Notes: generated by a model from the sequence alone, not told the origin. A stretch of DNA of 64,000 bases from Gordonia pseudamarae (GCF_025273675.1 NZ_CP045809.1:4402001-4466000); one strand, 5' to 3'; shown: positions 54,297-63,890, counted from the stretch's first letter. Translations and numbers: made by a program.

Positions 54297-55271
54297 ATGA
54301 CAGCGAGGCGTGAGCCGCTTCCACCGGGCACCGTGCTCGGCAACCACCTCATCGAGCGGCTCGTCGGCGCAGGTAGCAGCGCCGACGTATACCTGGCACA
54401 TCCGCGCGCACCCCGACCGGGCGATCCCGGCTCGGTGGCGTTCAAGGTGCTGCACTCCGGCGAGGCCGGCCAGCATGTCGCGCGCGCGAGATTCGAGCGG
54501 GAGTTCACCATCGCCTCGCTGCTGCACCACCGGCACATCGTGCGGATGTACGACCACGGCGAGCTGACCGTGGACGGGCTCCCCACCCCGTGGATGGCGA
54601 TGCAGTACGCGGGCGGCCCCGCCTCCGACGTTCTGATCCCGGGCCCCGCAACCGAACCGGATCTGCCGACGATCGTGCGGGTGGCCACCCAGAGCGCCGC
54701 CGCCCTCGATCACGCGCACCACCACGACGTGATCCACCGGGATGTCAAACCGGCCAACATTCTGCTGACCTCGCGCACCGCGTCCGCCGCCGACGCCCTG
54801 CTCAGCGATTTCGGAATCGCACAGTTCCTCGATGACGCCCGGCCGCTGGCCCGAAACGGCCGGGTACGCGGATCCATCGCCTATGCGGCACCGGAACTAC
54901 TTCAGGCACAACGTCTTTCACCATCCACCGACCTGTACGCCCTGGCGTGCAGCCTCATCGAATGGCTCACCGGAAAGCCCCCCTACCCCCGGCAGACGGC
55001 GTTCGCGATCACGTACGCGCATATCCGCGACCCGGTACCGCCGCTCACCGGGCGCCGCCCCTGGCTGCCGAGTTCGCTCAATTCCGTGTTCGCCAAGGCA
55101 CTGGCCAAGGACCCGGGTCACCGATACGAGACGTGCGAGGAATTCGTGTCGATCATCGCCCGCACCCTGCGCGATGTGACATCGCCCGAACCGCCTCGCC
55201 CCGCCCGCAGGTTCGGCTGGTTTCCCAAGCGCGACACCGACGAGGGCACCAGGGCCGAAGGCCGACGCTAG
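54297..55271 (+). CDS. Soluble Ser/Thr protein kinase
   Basis: The product is 324 residues. A Hanks-type kinase domain fills residues 15-285: the glycine loop VGAGSSADVYLAH, the Lys in VAFKVLH, HRDVKPANILL in the catalytic loop, DFGIAQF for metal, RGSIAYAAPELL and ALACSLIEWLTGKPP. The tail is short, Pro- and charge-rich. There is no membrane helix or sensor domain, unlike most actinobacterial Pkn proteins, so it must be soluble or bind a partner. The glycine loop reads GAGSSA rather than GxGxxG. The target is unknown, and no adjacent FHA or phosphatase gene is present. Confidence 0.9.
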   Translation: MTARREPLPPGTVLGNHLIERLVGAGSSADVYLAHPRAPRPGDPGSVAFKVLHSGEAGQHVARARFEREFTIASLLHHRHIVRMYDHGELTVDGLPTPWMAMQYAGGPASDVLIPGPATEPDLPTIVRVATQSAAALDHAHHHDVIHRDVKPANILLTSRTASAADALLSDFGIAQFLDDARPLARNGRVRGSIAYAAPELLQAQRLSPSTDLYALACSLIEWLTGKPPYPRQTAFAITYAHIRDPVPPLTGRRPWLPSSLNSVFAKALAKDPGHRYETCEEFVSIIARTLRDVTSPEPPRPARRFGWFPKRDTDEGTRAEGRR

Positions 55272-55277
55272 TGGTTG

Positions 55278-56393
55278 TCACCCGGGACGTCCGGAGGGGC
55301 CGATCCGGTAGATGTCCCGCGCATTTTCGGCGAAAACTCTTCGCAGCCAATATGACCCGCGATCCTCCAGGACGTCGGCGAGCGCTCCCACCAGATCCTC
55401 GAGCGTGGCGTTGGGTCGTTCCACCGGAAAACCCGACCCGAACATGAGCCGCTCGGCACCGAACCGGGTGGCCAGATGATCGACCAGCGGACCGACCATC
55501 TCGGCGAGCGTTTCCCGGCCGCCGATATTGCCCCACCGGGCCTTGCCGTACCCCAACACGGGCAGCGCCAGTCCCGACAGCTTCACCACCACGTTCGGGT
55601 AGGTGGCCAAGGTGACGATGCGTTCACGCCACAACCGCAGGATATCGGCGCGGGCGGCAGCCGTCGCGCCGGTACGCACACCGACGGGACCGAACGCGCC
55701 GACGGGGATACCCATGTGATCGACAACGATGGTGGTTTCGGGAAACTCGCGGGCCAGGATCACCACGTCATAGAGCTGGTGCGAATAGCACATCACCTCG
55801 AAGACGAGTCCGCGCCGGGCGATCTGCTCGAAACCGGCCAGGAACTCCGCCGACGACAGGGCGCCGTCGTCGACCGCGAAGTCACGCACGCCCGGGTCGG
55901 GATGCCGGGCCGCGCACCAGCGCACACCGCGCAGCAGATCGGTGATCGCCGCGTGTTCGTCCAGCCGTGCCCCGAAGTCGGCCTCACCGGGATCGCCCGC
56001 GGCGATGACCGCCCCCAGCCGCGGTGCCGACCCCACCCCGAACGGCAACGACGCGATATACCCGGTCTCCACCACCGGCGAGGTGTCCCGCCCACTCAGT
56101 GACAGCGACTCCACACACACCACGGTGTCGATCCGCGCGCCGGTCACCGGCAGCACCCGCGCGGCATCGGCGAGATAGTCACGGGGCTCATAGGCGCGCA
56201 GCAGAGCCGATGGGTTGAGCAGGAACTCCGGCTCGACGCGGCCGGTCACCCGCGGGATGATCCGGCTGCCCATCCCGGCCAGCTGACGCAGGCCGCGGGT
56301 GAGGACATCCGACGACGACGGCATACGACGCGGATTCCATTGATGCAGGTGCGCGTCGACGATGCCCGACGGTACACCTTCCAACTTGTTCAC
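55278..56393 (-). CDS. Amidohydrolase-2 family (TIM-barrel) hydrolase/decarboxylase-like
   Basis: The product is 371 residues from a GTG. The family is shown by IVDAHLHQWNP (HxH metal motif), RGVRWCAARHPDP, FPETTIVVDHMGIP, VVVKLSGLALPVLG and FGAERLMFGSGFPVERP. These enzymes act on lactones, aromatic acids or related compounds. In the last motif the Asp often seen as GSDFP or GSDWP is Gly (GSGFP), which could alter the metal site. It converges with the kinase gene with only 6 bp between and is separated from the flavohemoglobin gene by a 216-bp divergent gap with nothing further recognised. Confidence 0.82.
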   Translation of the reverse strand: MNKLEGVPSGIVDAHLHQWNPRRMPSSSDVLTRGLRQLAGMGSRIIPRVTGRVEPEFLLNPSALLRAYEPRDYLADAARVLPVTGARIDTVVCVESLSLSGRDTSPVVETGYIASLPFGVGSAPRLGAVIAAGDPGEADFGARLDEHAAITDLLRGVRWCAARHPDPGVRDFAVDDGALSSAEFLAGFEQIARRGLVFEVMCYSHQLYDVVILAREFPETTIVVDHMGIPVGAFGPVGVRTGATAAARADILRLWRERIVTLATYPNVVVKLSGLALPVLGYGKARWGNIGGRETLAEMVGPLVDHLATRFGAERLMFGSGFPVERPNATLEDLVGALADVLEDRGSYWLRRVFAENARDIYRIGPSGRPG

Positions 56394-56609
56394 CCCCTGA
56401 GCGTCGCATACGGGACCGACCCGATCGCCGTCCCTGTCGTTACCACATCGTTACTGTCGTCGTCACATCCACAACCGGGCCATATCCGTGATCGGTCGCC
56501 ACGACCTCTCCGCTACGGCGGCCGCGCCCGGCCACCGACTAGAATATTGGCTTCAGCCCGATGAATCCATGCCCGGGCCGAGCCCGGCTACAGGAGGTAC
56601 GGATACACC

Positions 56610-57761
56610 GTGGTCAGCCATTCCCGACGCGGTCTGCACCATCTGCGAGACCTGGTCAACGAGGACCAGCAGGGTTTTGCCACCAACGTGTACGCACGCC
56701 TGTTCAGCATCGAACCGGCACTACGCGACCTGTTCGGCCCGTCGATGACCGAGATGCGCAGCAAGTTCGTCGGCGTCATCGACCATGTGCTCGCCACGAT
56801 TCCCGCGCCCAGCGGCCAGGACGAACTGGTCGACTTCCTGGCCCAGCTCGGTCGTGACCACCGCAAATACGGAATCACGCCCGAACACTACAACCACATG
56901 TATCAGGCGCTGATGGATGAATTCGCCGCCATGATGGGCGCCGACTGGGACACCGAGACCCAGCAGGCGGTGTCGCAGGCGATGCTGCTGACCACCGGTG
57001 TGATGCGCGGGGCCGCACAGATGGCCGAAGGCCCGGCCGTATGGACGGCCGAGGTCGCCGAGAAGTTCCGAATCTCCCGCGACCTTGCCGTGGTCCGGCT
57101 GCTCACCGATCATCCGCCGGTCTATCAGACGGGACAGTATCTGGAGGTGTGCATACCGCAGTGGCCCAAGACGTGGCGCAATCTGTCGCCGGCGATCCCG
57201 CCGAACGAGGCGGGCGAACTCGAGTTCCACGTCCGGGGCGTGCCCGGCGGACTGTTCAGCGCGTCGGTGGTGAAGGAGACCGCCGTCGGCGATCGCTGGA
57301 CGTTCGCGCAGGCGCACGGCACTCTGCACATCGAACCGCAGCTACCCGTCCTGATGGTGGCGGGCGGCACCGGTCTGGCACCGCTGCGCGCGCTGCTGCT
57401 GGACATGGCCAGACGCGCCGACCAGGTGCCCACACACATCTTCTACGGCACCCGCTACCCGGGTGAGCTGTACGACCTGGCGGTGTTGCGCCGGATCTGC
57501 GCCACCAACCCCTGGCTCACCGTGACCGCGGTGTCCGAACACACCGAGGATCCGTGGTGGCTGGACGCGGTGGTCACCCCCACCGAGCTCGGCATCGAGC
57601 ACATGTACGGAACCTTGGCCAACGTGGTTGTGACATACAGCGATTGGAGCGAACATCAGGTACTGCTGGCCGGCTCGCCCGATATGATCGAGTCGACCCG
57701 CACGCGCCTGATCATCACCGGCGTACCCGCTCGCAGAATCCAGCACGACCCCCTGACCTGA
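56610..57761 (+). CDS. Flavohemoglobin-like protein (globin + FAD/NAD reductase), possibly type II
   Basis: The product is 383 residues from a GTG with AGGAGGT upstream (56592-56598). The globin domain (about 1-140) has the proximal-His segment LGRDHRKYGITPEHYNHMY. The reductase part has the NAD loop VLMVAGGTGLAPLRALLLDM and YGTRYPGELYDL. The FAD motif usually written RxYS reads RNLSPAIPP, a deviation reminiscent of the mycobacterial type II flavohemoglobins and of oxygenase reductases. Classical members detoxify nitric oxide; type II proteins have been linked to D-lactate oxidation. Which applies here is open. It stands alone. Confidence 0.85.
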   Translation: MVSHSRRGLHHLRDLVNEDQQGFATNVYARLFSIEPALRDLFGPSMTEMRSKFVGVIDHVLATIPAPSGQDELVDFLAQLGRDHRKYGITPEHYNHMYQALMDEFAAMMGADWDTETQQAVSQAMLLTTGVMRGAAQMAEGPAVWTAEVAEKFRISRDLAVVRLLTDHPPVYQTGQYLEVCIPQWPKTWRNLSPAIPPNEAGELEFHVRGVPGGLFSASVVKETAVGDRWTFAQAHGTLHIEPQLPVLMVAGGTGLAPLRALLLDMARRADQVPTHIFYGTRYPGELYDLAVLRRICATNPWLTVTAVSEHTEDPWWLDAVVTPTELGIEHMYGTLANVVVTYSDWSEHQVLLAGSPDMIESTRTRLIITGVPARRIQHDPLT

Positions 57762-57775
57762 ACCACCGGGGACCT

Positions 57776-57805
57776 GAACCACCGGGCCGGGCGCACCGGT
57801 GGTTC
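57776..57805. terminator. Hairpin terminator between convergent genes
   Basis: GAACCACCGG (57776-57785) pairs with CCGGTGGTTC (57796-57805) across a 10-base loop. A 15-bp direct repeat, ACCTGAACCACCGGG at 57756-57770 and 57772-57786, spans the stop codon of the upstream gene, suggesting a small duplication created the arm. Confidence 0.8.
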
Positions 57806-59064
57806 TATCGGAGCGGGTCCTCGGCATCCTGTCGCCAGCGGGTCTGTGACCGCTCGGGCACATAGTAGTTACGCTCGGCCGGAACCTCGATCGTCGTGGT
57901 CACCGTGACCGTGGCCGGAGTCTCCGTGACCGTCTCGGTCTCGGTCTGCATATCGGTTTCGGTGGCGGTCTCGGTGACCGTTCGCGTCGCCGTCCGTGTG
58001 GTGGTGGCGGTCGCCGTCTCCGTGTTGCGTTCGGTGACCGTGGCCCCGTCGCCGCGGACCGTTTCGGTGACGGTGGCGCGGGACCTGTTGACGGTCTTGG
58101 TGGTGGTCCGCGTGACCGTCGCCGTCGCATCCGAGGCGGTCGAGACCTTCTCCTCACCCGATCCGGCCGAGTCCGCGATCACCGCACCGGCGATCGCCCC
58201 GAGCGCGAGTGCACCGACGATCGCCGCGGCGGCCGGCCACCACCGACGGGGCTGGGCCTGCGGGGTATCGCCGACGACCGCGGCGGCAGCGGGGGTACGC
58301 ACCGGCCGGACCGGCTCGGACAGCAACCGATGCGCGGACACGGCCACGCCGGTGGCGACGGCCAGTTCCGGTGCGGTCGCGATCGACACCGGCCGGGCGA
58401 CCGCGTACTCGAAGGCCGGCGCCACTCCCGGCACCGCCGCCCCGGCACCGGTGCAGATGACCTGGACGACAGCTGCTCCGCCGGGCATCGTCGTGACGGC
58501 GTCGGCGACCGCGTTGGCCCCGTCCGGTTCGGTGATGGGCGCCGGTGAGCCGTCGTTGAACGACGCGGTACCCACGATGGCGCCTGACTGCACGTCGACG
58601 GTGATGATGGAGCGGCCCGACGACGGCACGCCCGCGCCGTCAAGATCGACGACGGCGACCACACCACCGCGGGTCGGCTCGGCGCGCGCCACCTCGGCCA
58701 GTGCGACCGGGAAATCCACCATCCGCACCTTGGCCGCCCATACCGGAGCGGAAGGTCCGAGAGCCACCTGTTCGGCGAGGAAGGCGCCCGTCGGCTCACG
58801 GGAGGCCGCGATGCCGATCGCGTCGACGGCCATCGGGACCGAATCGATGAGTTCGGCGACCGCATCGAACGCGTCCTGCGGCGTGCCGGCGACGAGGTCG
58901 ACGATATTGCTGGCGACTATGTCGCCGGCCGGCCCCCGCACGATCGAGATGATCGCGTCATCGGTGACAGCCACGCCCAGCACGCTGCCGTTCCCGGCGG
59001 ACTCGTGGCGGCCGACCCCCACGGTCGGTGCCTCCGAATCCGGCTCGTTCGCGCCGTACGTCAT
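57805..59064 (-). CDS. Membrane protein with N-terminal DUF7159-like domain and Thr/Val/Glu-repeat tail
   Basis: The product is 419 residues. The first 240 residues are an actin- or hydantoinase-like alternation of beta-strands and Gly turns (GVAVTDDAIISIVRGPAGDIVAS, VVAVVDLDGAGVPSS, ICTGAGAAVPGV), which I associate with mycobacterial DUF7159 proteins. One membrane helix follows (WWPAAAAIVGALALGAIAGAVIA). The outer tail of about 100 residues is a low-complexity run of Thr, Val, Glu and Arg with TVTET/TATET units, ending in Tyr-rich YYVPERSQTRW. The protein probably sits in the envelope. Function is unknown; it is next to hspR but 141 bp away. Confidence 0.72.
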   Translation of the reverse strand: MTYGANEPDSEAPTVGVGRHESAGNGSVLGVAVTDDAIISIVRGPAGDIVASNIVDLVAGTPQDAFDAVAELIDSVPMAVDAIGIAASREPTGAFLAEQVALGPSAPVWAAKVRMVDFPVALAEVARAEPTRGGVVAVVDLDGAGVPSSGRSIITVDVQSGAIVGTASFNDGSPAPITEPDGANAVADAVTTMPGGAAVVQVICTGAGAAVPGVAPAFEYAVARPVSIATAPELAVATGVAVSAHRLLSEPVRPVRTPAAAAVVGDTPQAQPRRWWPAAAAIVGALALGAIAGAVIADSAGSGEEKVSTASDATATVTRTTTKTVNRSRATVTETVRGDGATVTERNTETATATTTRTATRTVTETATETDMQTETETVTETPATVTVTTTIEVPAERNYYVPERSQTRWRQDAEDPLR

Positions 59065-59205
59065 CGTGCGTGTCCCTCGTCAAGATCGAACCGCCCGAGC
59101 GATCCGGTGTTCCCACTACTGTAGGGGTAGCGTCGGCGCGCACTCCCGGCGCCTCGGGCTGTCGGCTCCCCGTCGGCATCCGTACCCGCCGGCGCCGCGC
59201 GCATC

Positions 59206-59715
59206 TCAGCCGTCCGAACCCGGCTGCCGGTCGCCCTTCTGACCGCCCGAACCCGACTGTCCTCTGCCCCCACGGCGCCGCGGCTGCCAGACGACCAGCG
59301 CACTGGTGCGGGGCACCGGGACCAGCTCGCCACCGCGCCGGGACCGGGCCGAATCCAGTTCCTCGGTGAGTTCACCGATCCGCGCGCGCAGCGCGTCGAC
59401 CTGGTTGCTCAGATCGATGATCCGTTTGATTCCGGCCAGATTCACGCCCTCCTCCTGGGAAAGGCGCTGAATCTCGCGCAGCAGCTCGACATCGCGGGAG
59501 GAGTACCGACGGCCCCCGCCGCTGGTGCGCGACGGGGTGACCAGGCCGAGCCGGTCGTAGGTGCGCAACGTCTGCGCGTGCATACCGGCCAGCTCCGCCG
59601 CCACCGAGATCATGAACACCGCAGTCGTATCGGCGGTGTTGCCCCCAGAGGAACCACCGCCGCGGGCCGCGTCCCGACCACCGGGCACCCCGTCGGAATT
59701 CGATCGCGTGTTCAT
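59206..59715 (-). CDS. hspR: HspR heat-shock repressor (MerR family)
   Basis: The product is 169 residues. After a Gly/Ser-rich leader of about 33 residues it has the MerR-type helix-turn-helix (FMISVAAELAGMHAQTLRTYDRLGLVTPSRTSGGGRRYS) and a coiled-coil dimer region (RIIDLSNQVDALRARIGELTEELDSARSR). The tail is basic and Gly-rich (PRRRGGRGQSG). HspR binds HAIR sites and represses the dnaK operon, with DnaK as co-repressor. It is the last gene of dnaK-grpE-dnaJ-hspR, 6 bp after dnaJ, and the HAIR-like site at 63739 is its expected target. Confidence 0.95.
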   Translation of the reverse strand: MNTRSNSDGVPGGRDAARGGGSSGGNTADTTAVFMISVAAELAGMHAQTLRTYDRLGLVTPSRTSGGGRRYSSRDVELLREIQRLSQEEGVNLAGIKRIIDLSNQVDALRARIGELTEELDSARSRRGGELVPVPRTSALVVWQPRRRGGRGQSGSGGQKGDRQPGSDG

Positions 59716-59721
59716 GGCCGG

Positions 59722-60921
59722 TCACCGTCCCCAGTCTGCCCGCGGATCGAACCCACTAGCGTGCTCGGCCTGAGCGTAGGCCCGCATGGCCTCGCGCGCG
59801 GCGTCGTCGAGTTCGGGCGGCACCGCGACCTTCACGGTGACCAGCAGGTCCCCGGCCCCACCGGACCGCTTCGGCACGCCCCGGCCGCGTACTCGCAGGG
59901 TGCGTCCGTCGGTGGTGCCCGCCGGTATCTTCACGCCCACCGAGCCGTCGAGTGTCGGGACCGACACCGTCGCGCCCAGGACCAGTTCGGAGATACTCAC
60001 CGGCAGGGCCACCTTCAGATCCTGGCCGCTGCGCGTAAACACCCTGTCCGCCTCGACGTGCACCACCACGTACAGATCGCCGGACGGTGCACCGCGCCGG
60101 CCCGCCTCGCCCTGCCCGGCCAGCCGGATCCGCTGCCCGTCCTCCACGCCCGGGGGGATGCGCACATTGATGGTGCGGGCACGGACCTTGACACCGCTGC
60201 CGTCGCAGTCGGTGCACGGATCGTCGATCCGCGAACCGGTGCCCTGGCAATCCTGGCACGGCTCGCTGAAACCGAACGCGCCCTGATTGCGGCTCACATA
60301 GCCCGAACCGTTGCACGACGGGCACACGCGCGGGCTGGTGCCGGCCTTCGCCCCGCTGCCGTGACAGGACGTGCACGGCGACGGGCTGGTCACCCGCAAC
60401 GGCACCGTCGTACCGACGGCCGCGTCGCGGAAGGTCAGCGAGGTCTCGGTCTCCAGGTCTTTACCGCGGCGCGGCCGGGTGGTGGTCTGCGACCGGCCGC
60501 CCCGGTTGAACAGGCCCTCGAAGATGTCGCCGAAACCACCCGATTCGCCGCCACCGCCGCCACCACCACCGAACAGGTCACCGATATTGAAGTCGGCGCC
60601 CGTGCTGGTCGTGTAGCTGGTGCCCCCGCCGCCCGGAAAGCCGCCGGGGAAGCCGTTGCCGCCGCCACGGAATCGACCGCCGGCGAACATCGCACGGGTC
60701 TCGTCGTACTCTTTCTTCTTCTCGGGATCCGATAGAACGCTCTTTGCTTCAGACACCCTCTTGAATCGCTCTTCGGCCTCCGCGTTCCCTGGATTGCGGT
60801 CAGGGTGCAGCTCTGCGGCGAGCTTGCGATAGGCCTTCTGAATTTCCTCAGGCGAAGCGTCAGAAGCAACGCCGAGGTCCTTGTAGAAGTCTCGTTCGAG
60901 CCATTCGCGTTGTGGAGCCAT
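59722..60921 (-). CDS. dnaJ: Chaperone DnaJ (Hsp40)
   Basis: The product is 399 residues with AGGAGGT before the ATG. The J domain has the HPD triad (LHPDRNPGN) needed to stimulate DnaK ATPase. A long Gly/Phe region follows ([20 protein letters not shown]), then four CxxCxGxG zinc repeats ([32 protein letters not shown]) and the substrate-binding C-terminal domains. It delivers unfolded proteins to DnaK. A 17-bp-arm hairpin lies between it and grpE, which may set its expression relative to dnaK. Confidence 0.97.
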   Translation of the reverse strand: MAPQREWLERDFYKDLGVASDASPEEIQKAYRKLAAELHPDRNPGNAEAEERFKRVSEAKSVLSDPEKKKEYDETRAMFAGGRFRGGGNGFPGGFPGGGGTSYTTSTGADFNIGDLFGGGGGGGGESGGFGDIFEGLFNRGGRSQTTTRPRRGKDLETETSLTFRDAAVGTTVPLRVTSPSPCTSCHGSGAKAGTSPRVCPSCNGSGYVSRNQGAFGFSEPCQDCQGTGSRIDDPCTDCDGSGVKVRARTINVRIPPGVEDGQRIRLAGQGEAGRRGAPSGDLYVVVHVEADRVFTRSGQDLKVALPVSISELVLGATVSVPTLDGSVGVKIPAGTTDGRTLRVRGRGVPKRSGGAGDLLVTVKVAVPPELDDAAREAMRAYAQAEHASGFDPRADWGR

Positions 60922-61000
60922 CGGACGTCACCTCCTGTGGGACGTGGGTCCGACGACACTGCGCGCGGACCGCGTGATTGCTGTGAAGTTCTTGTCGACC

Positions 61001-61043
61001 GGAGATGCCCGGTGACGCCGTGGTGACGTCACCGGGCATCTCC
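61001..61043. terminator. Strong hairpin between grpE and dnaJ
   Basis: The arms 61001-61017 and 61027-61043 (GGAGATGCCCGGTGACG and its complement) pair perfectly over 17 bp with a 9-base loop, inside the 153-bp grpE-dnaJ gap. It could partly end transcription after grpE, or act as an RNA-processing or stability site within the operon. Confidence 0.7.
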
Positions 61044-61074
61044 GATGTGCGGTCAGACCCGGGGCGGATTGCCC

Positions 61075-61749
61075 CTATTCTGCACCCCGCGTGTCGGTCG
61101 CGGCCTCGGCCGGAGCCGCGGGTGCATCGGTAACCGTCACCATCGCGGTACGAATCACCTTGTCGCCGAATCGGTATCCGCATCGGTACACGTCACCGAG
61201 CACCGGATTGGTGCCGTCGCCGTCATTCTGTACCGCCTCGTGCAACTCGGGATCGAAGGGATCACCGGACGTGCCGAACGGCACCAGCTCCTCCGCGGTG
61301 AGCACACCGAGGAGTTTGTCGGCGACGGACTTGAGCGGGCCCTCGGCGAGGTCGCCGTGGGCGCGCGCCCGGTCCAGATCGTCGAGGATGGGCAACAGCT
61401 TCTCGGCCAGCACCCGCTTGCCGTAGGCCACCGATCCCTGCTTCTCCTCGGCGCTGCGCCGTTTGAAGTTGGCGAACTGGGCCCGTTCACGCTGGAGCGC
61501 AGCGGTCAGCTCGGCGACCTGCTCGGCGGCCACCTGCGCGGCCGCGTCGGGTGCCGCCGTGGCGAGTTGCGGCTCGTCCTGCTCGGACGAAGTCCCATCC
61601 TGTCCCTGCCGCGGTTGCCCCGCCCGCTCCTCGTCCGCCGCGCCGGGGCGCACCTGTCCCGTGTCGGGATCGATGCGCCGCCGGTCGCTGACGGTGATCG
61701 GCTCGTCAGGCTGGATCGGTTCGTCGGACAGGGGGCCCGAAGCCGTCAC
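61075..61749 (-). CDS. grpE: Nucleotide exchange factor GrpE
   Basis: The product is 224 residues from a GTG overlapping the dnaK stop by 4 bp (GTGA). It has an acidic, Pro-rich disordered start, the long coiled coil ([25 protein letters not shown]), then the beta-wing domain ([60 protein letters not shown]). It releases ADP from DnaK. The coupling to dnaK ensures matched amounts. Confidence 0.97.
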   Translation of the reverse strand: MTASGPLSDEPIQPDEPITVSDRRRIDPDTGQVRPGAADEERAGQPRQGQDGTSSEQDEPQLATAAPDAAAQVAAEQVAELTAALQRERAQFANFKRRSAEEKQGSVAYGKRVLAEKLLPILDDLDRARAHGDLAEGPLKSVADKLLGVLTAEELVPFGTSGDPFDPELHEAVQNDGDGTNPVLGDVYRCGYRFGDKVIRTAMVTVTDAPAAPAEAATDTRGAE

Positions 61750-63581
61750 TTCTTGTCCTCGTCGACAACCTCGGCGTCCACCACGTCATCGGCGCCAGCA
61801 TCGGCACCCGCGTCGCCACCGTCGGCGGTGGCGTCGGCCTGGGCGGCGGCGTAGATGGCCTGGCCCATTTCCTGCGACTGCTCCGACAGCTTCTCGATGG
61901 CGTTCTTGACGGCCCCGATGTCGGTGCCCTTGAGCGCCTCGTTGGCCTCGGCGATGCTCGCGTTGACCTTCTCCTTGAGGCCCGCGTCCACCTTGTCCTC
62001 GTTGTCCTTGAGGAACTTCTCGGTGTGGTGGACCAGCGACTCGGCCTGGTTGCGGGTCTCGGCCTCCTCACGACGATTGCGGTCTTCCTCCGCGTGCGCC
62101 TCGGCGTCCTTGATCATCCGGTCGATCTCGTCCTTGCTCAGGCCCGAACCGTCCTGGATGCGGATGCTGTTCTCCTTGCCGGTGCCCTTGTCCTTCGCGG
62201 TGACGTGCACGATGCCGTTGGCGTCGATGTCGAAGGTCACCTCGATCTGCGGGACACCCTGCGGTGCCGGGGCGATACCGCCGAGCTCGAAGGAGCCGAG
62301 CAGCTTGTTGTGCGAGGCGATCTCACGCTCACCCTGATACACCTGGATCTGCACCGAGGGCTGGTTGTCCTCGGCGGTGGTGTAGGTCTCCGACCGCTTG
62401 GTGGGGATGGTGGTGTTGCGTTCGATCAGCTTGTGCATCACGCCGCCCTTGGTCTCGATACCCAGCGACAGCGGGGTCACATCGAGCAGCAGGACGTCCT
62501 TGACCTCACCACGCAGCACCCCGGCCTGCAGGGCCGCACCCACCGCGACGACCTCGTCGGGGTTGACGCCCTTGTTGGGCTCCTGGCCGCCGGTCAGCTC
62601 CTTGACCAGCTCGGTGACCGCGGGCATACGGGTGGAGCCGCCGACGAGGACCACGTGGTCGATGTCGCCGACCGAGATCCCGGCGTCCTTGATGACGGCC
62701 TGGAACGGGGCACGGGTGCGCTCGAGCAGGTCGGAGGTGATCTTCTGGAATTCCGACCGGCTCAGCTGCTCGTCGAGGAACAGCGGGTTCTTGTCGGCGT
62801 CGACGGTGATGTACGGCAGGTTGATCCCGGTCGACTGCGATGCCGACAGCTCGATCTTGGCCTTCTCCGCGGCCTCGCGCAGACGTTGCAGGGCCATCTT
62901 GTCCTTGGTCAGGTCGATGCCGTTCTGCGACTTGAACTTCTCGACGAGCCAGTCGACGACACGCTGATCCCAGTCGTCGCCACCGAGGTTGTTGTCGCCG
63001 GAGGTCGCGCGGACCTCCACGACACCGTCGCCGATCTCCAGCAACGAGACGTCGAAGGTGCCGCCACCGAGGTCGAACACCAGGATGGTCTGTTCCTTCT
63101 CACCCTTGTCCAGTCCGTAGGCCAGGGCCGCGGCGGTGGGCTCGTTGACGATGCGCAGCACGTTCAGGCCCGCGATCTGGCCGGCCTCCTTGGTGGCCTG
63201 ACGCTGGGCGTCGTTGAAGTACGCGGGAACGGTGATCACCGCGTCGGTGACGTCCTCGCCGAGGTAGGCCTCCGCGTCGCGCTTGAGCTTCATGAGCGTG
63301 CGCGCGCTGATCTCCTGCGGGGTGTACTTCTTGTCGTCGATGCCGACGGTCCAGTCCTCGCCCATGTGACGCTTGACCGAACGGATGGTGCGGTCGACGT
63401 TGGTGACGGCCTGGTTCTTGGCGGGCTGCCCGACAAGTACCTCACCGTTGCGCGCGAAGGCGACGACGGACGGCGTGGTCCGCGAGCCCTCCGCGTTGGC
63501 GATGACGCTCGATTCGCCGCCTTCCAGCACGGATACGACGGAGTTGGTGGTACCGAGGTCGATTCCAACAGCACGTGACAT
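61746..63581 (-). CDS. dnaK: Chaperone DnaK (Hsp70)
   Basis: The product is 611 residues from the ATG at 63581 ([14 protein letters not shown]), with AGGAGG about 9 bases upstream. The ATPase domain shows [40 protein letters not shown] and [13 protein letters not shown]. The linker [15 protein letters not shown], the substrate-binding domain and an acidic, Asp/Ala-rich end (DEDKK) follow. It folds proteins with DnaJ and GrpE and also serves HspR as co-repressor in actinobacteria. It is the first gene of the operon; the HAIR site lies about 160 bp upstream. Confidence 0.98.
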   Translation of the reverse strand: MSRAVGIDLGTTNSVVSVLEGGESSVIANAEGSRTTPSVVAFARNGEVLVGQPAKNQAVTNVDRTIRSVKRHMGEDWTVGIDDKKYTPQEISARTLMKLKRDAEAYLGEDVTDAVITVPAYFNDAQRQATKEAGQIAGLNVLRIVNEPTAAALAYGLDKGEKEQTILVFDLGGGTFDVSLLEIGDGVVEVRATSGDNNLGGDDWDQRVVDWLVEKFKSQNGIDLTKDKMALQRLREAAEKAKIELSASQSTGINLPYITVDADKNPLFLDEQLSRSEFQKITSDLLERTRAPFQAVIKDAGISVGDIDHVVLVGGSTRMPAVTELVKELTGGQEPNKGVNPDEVVAVGAALQAGVLRGEVKDVLLLDVTPLSLGIETKGGVMHKLIERNTTIPTKRSETYTTAEDNQPSVQIQVYQGEREIASHNKLLGSFELGGIAPAPQGVPQIEVTFDIDANGIVHVTAKDKGTGKENSIRIQDGSGLSKDEIDRMIKDAEAHAEEDRNRREEAETRNQAESLVHHTEKFLKDNEDKVDAGLKEKVNASIAEANEALKGTDIGAVKNAIEKLSEQSQEMGQAIYAAAQADATADGGDAGADAGADDVVDAEVVDEDKK

Positions 63582-63732
63582 CTGTTTTTCCTCCTGTTTC
63601 AGGGCGTGAGCCCAAGCTTCTGCGGGTCCGGCGCCGCCCACGGCACCGGGTTGGTTTGCCCGGAAACCTGCGCAGGCACTCAACTTCAGTGCGGCCGACT
63701 CATGTTCTAGCGGAACCTTCGCCCTGCGGTCA

Positions 63733-63759
63733 ACTCAAGTTGAGTGTGTATTGCTCAAG
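63733..63759. promoter_or_regulatory. HAIR operator (HspR binding site) of the dnaK operon
   Basis: GTTGAGT (63739-63745), a 7-base spacer and GCTCAAG (63753-63759) match the HAIR consensus CTTGAGT-N7-ACTCAAG with one change per arm. The left arm also closes a second perfect palindrome, ACTCAA-G-TTGAGT (63733-63745), so two overlapping HspR half-site combinations are possible. Confidence 0.87.
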
Positions 63760-63830
63760 TTTCTCGATGGGTCCAACGGGTGGACCCCCGGGGTTGTTCC
63801 CGATTCCGGAGAAAAAGTTGATCCGATTAC

Positions 63831-63890
63831 GCTCAGGTCTGTGATGCTCAGGTCTGTGATGCCCAGGTCTGCGATGCCCAGGTCTGCGAT
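63831..63890. repeat. Four tandem 15-bp repeats (minisatellite) at a gene end
   Basis: Two identical units GCTCAGGTCTGTGAT (63831-63845, 63846-63860) are followed by two identical units GCCCAGGTCTGCGAT (63861-63875, 63876-63890). Read on the minus strand each unit encodes the pentapeptide SQTWA or a variant with a stop in place of Trp. Confidence 0.9.

Noticed and set aside
60540..60700. GGC/CCG-rich repeat block as an independent repeat element
   Set aside because: It is the normal Gly/Phe-rich linker of DnaJ.
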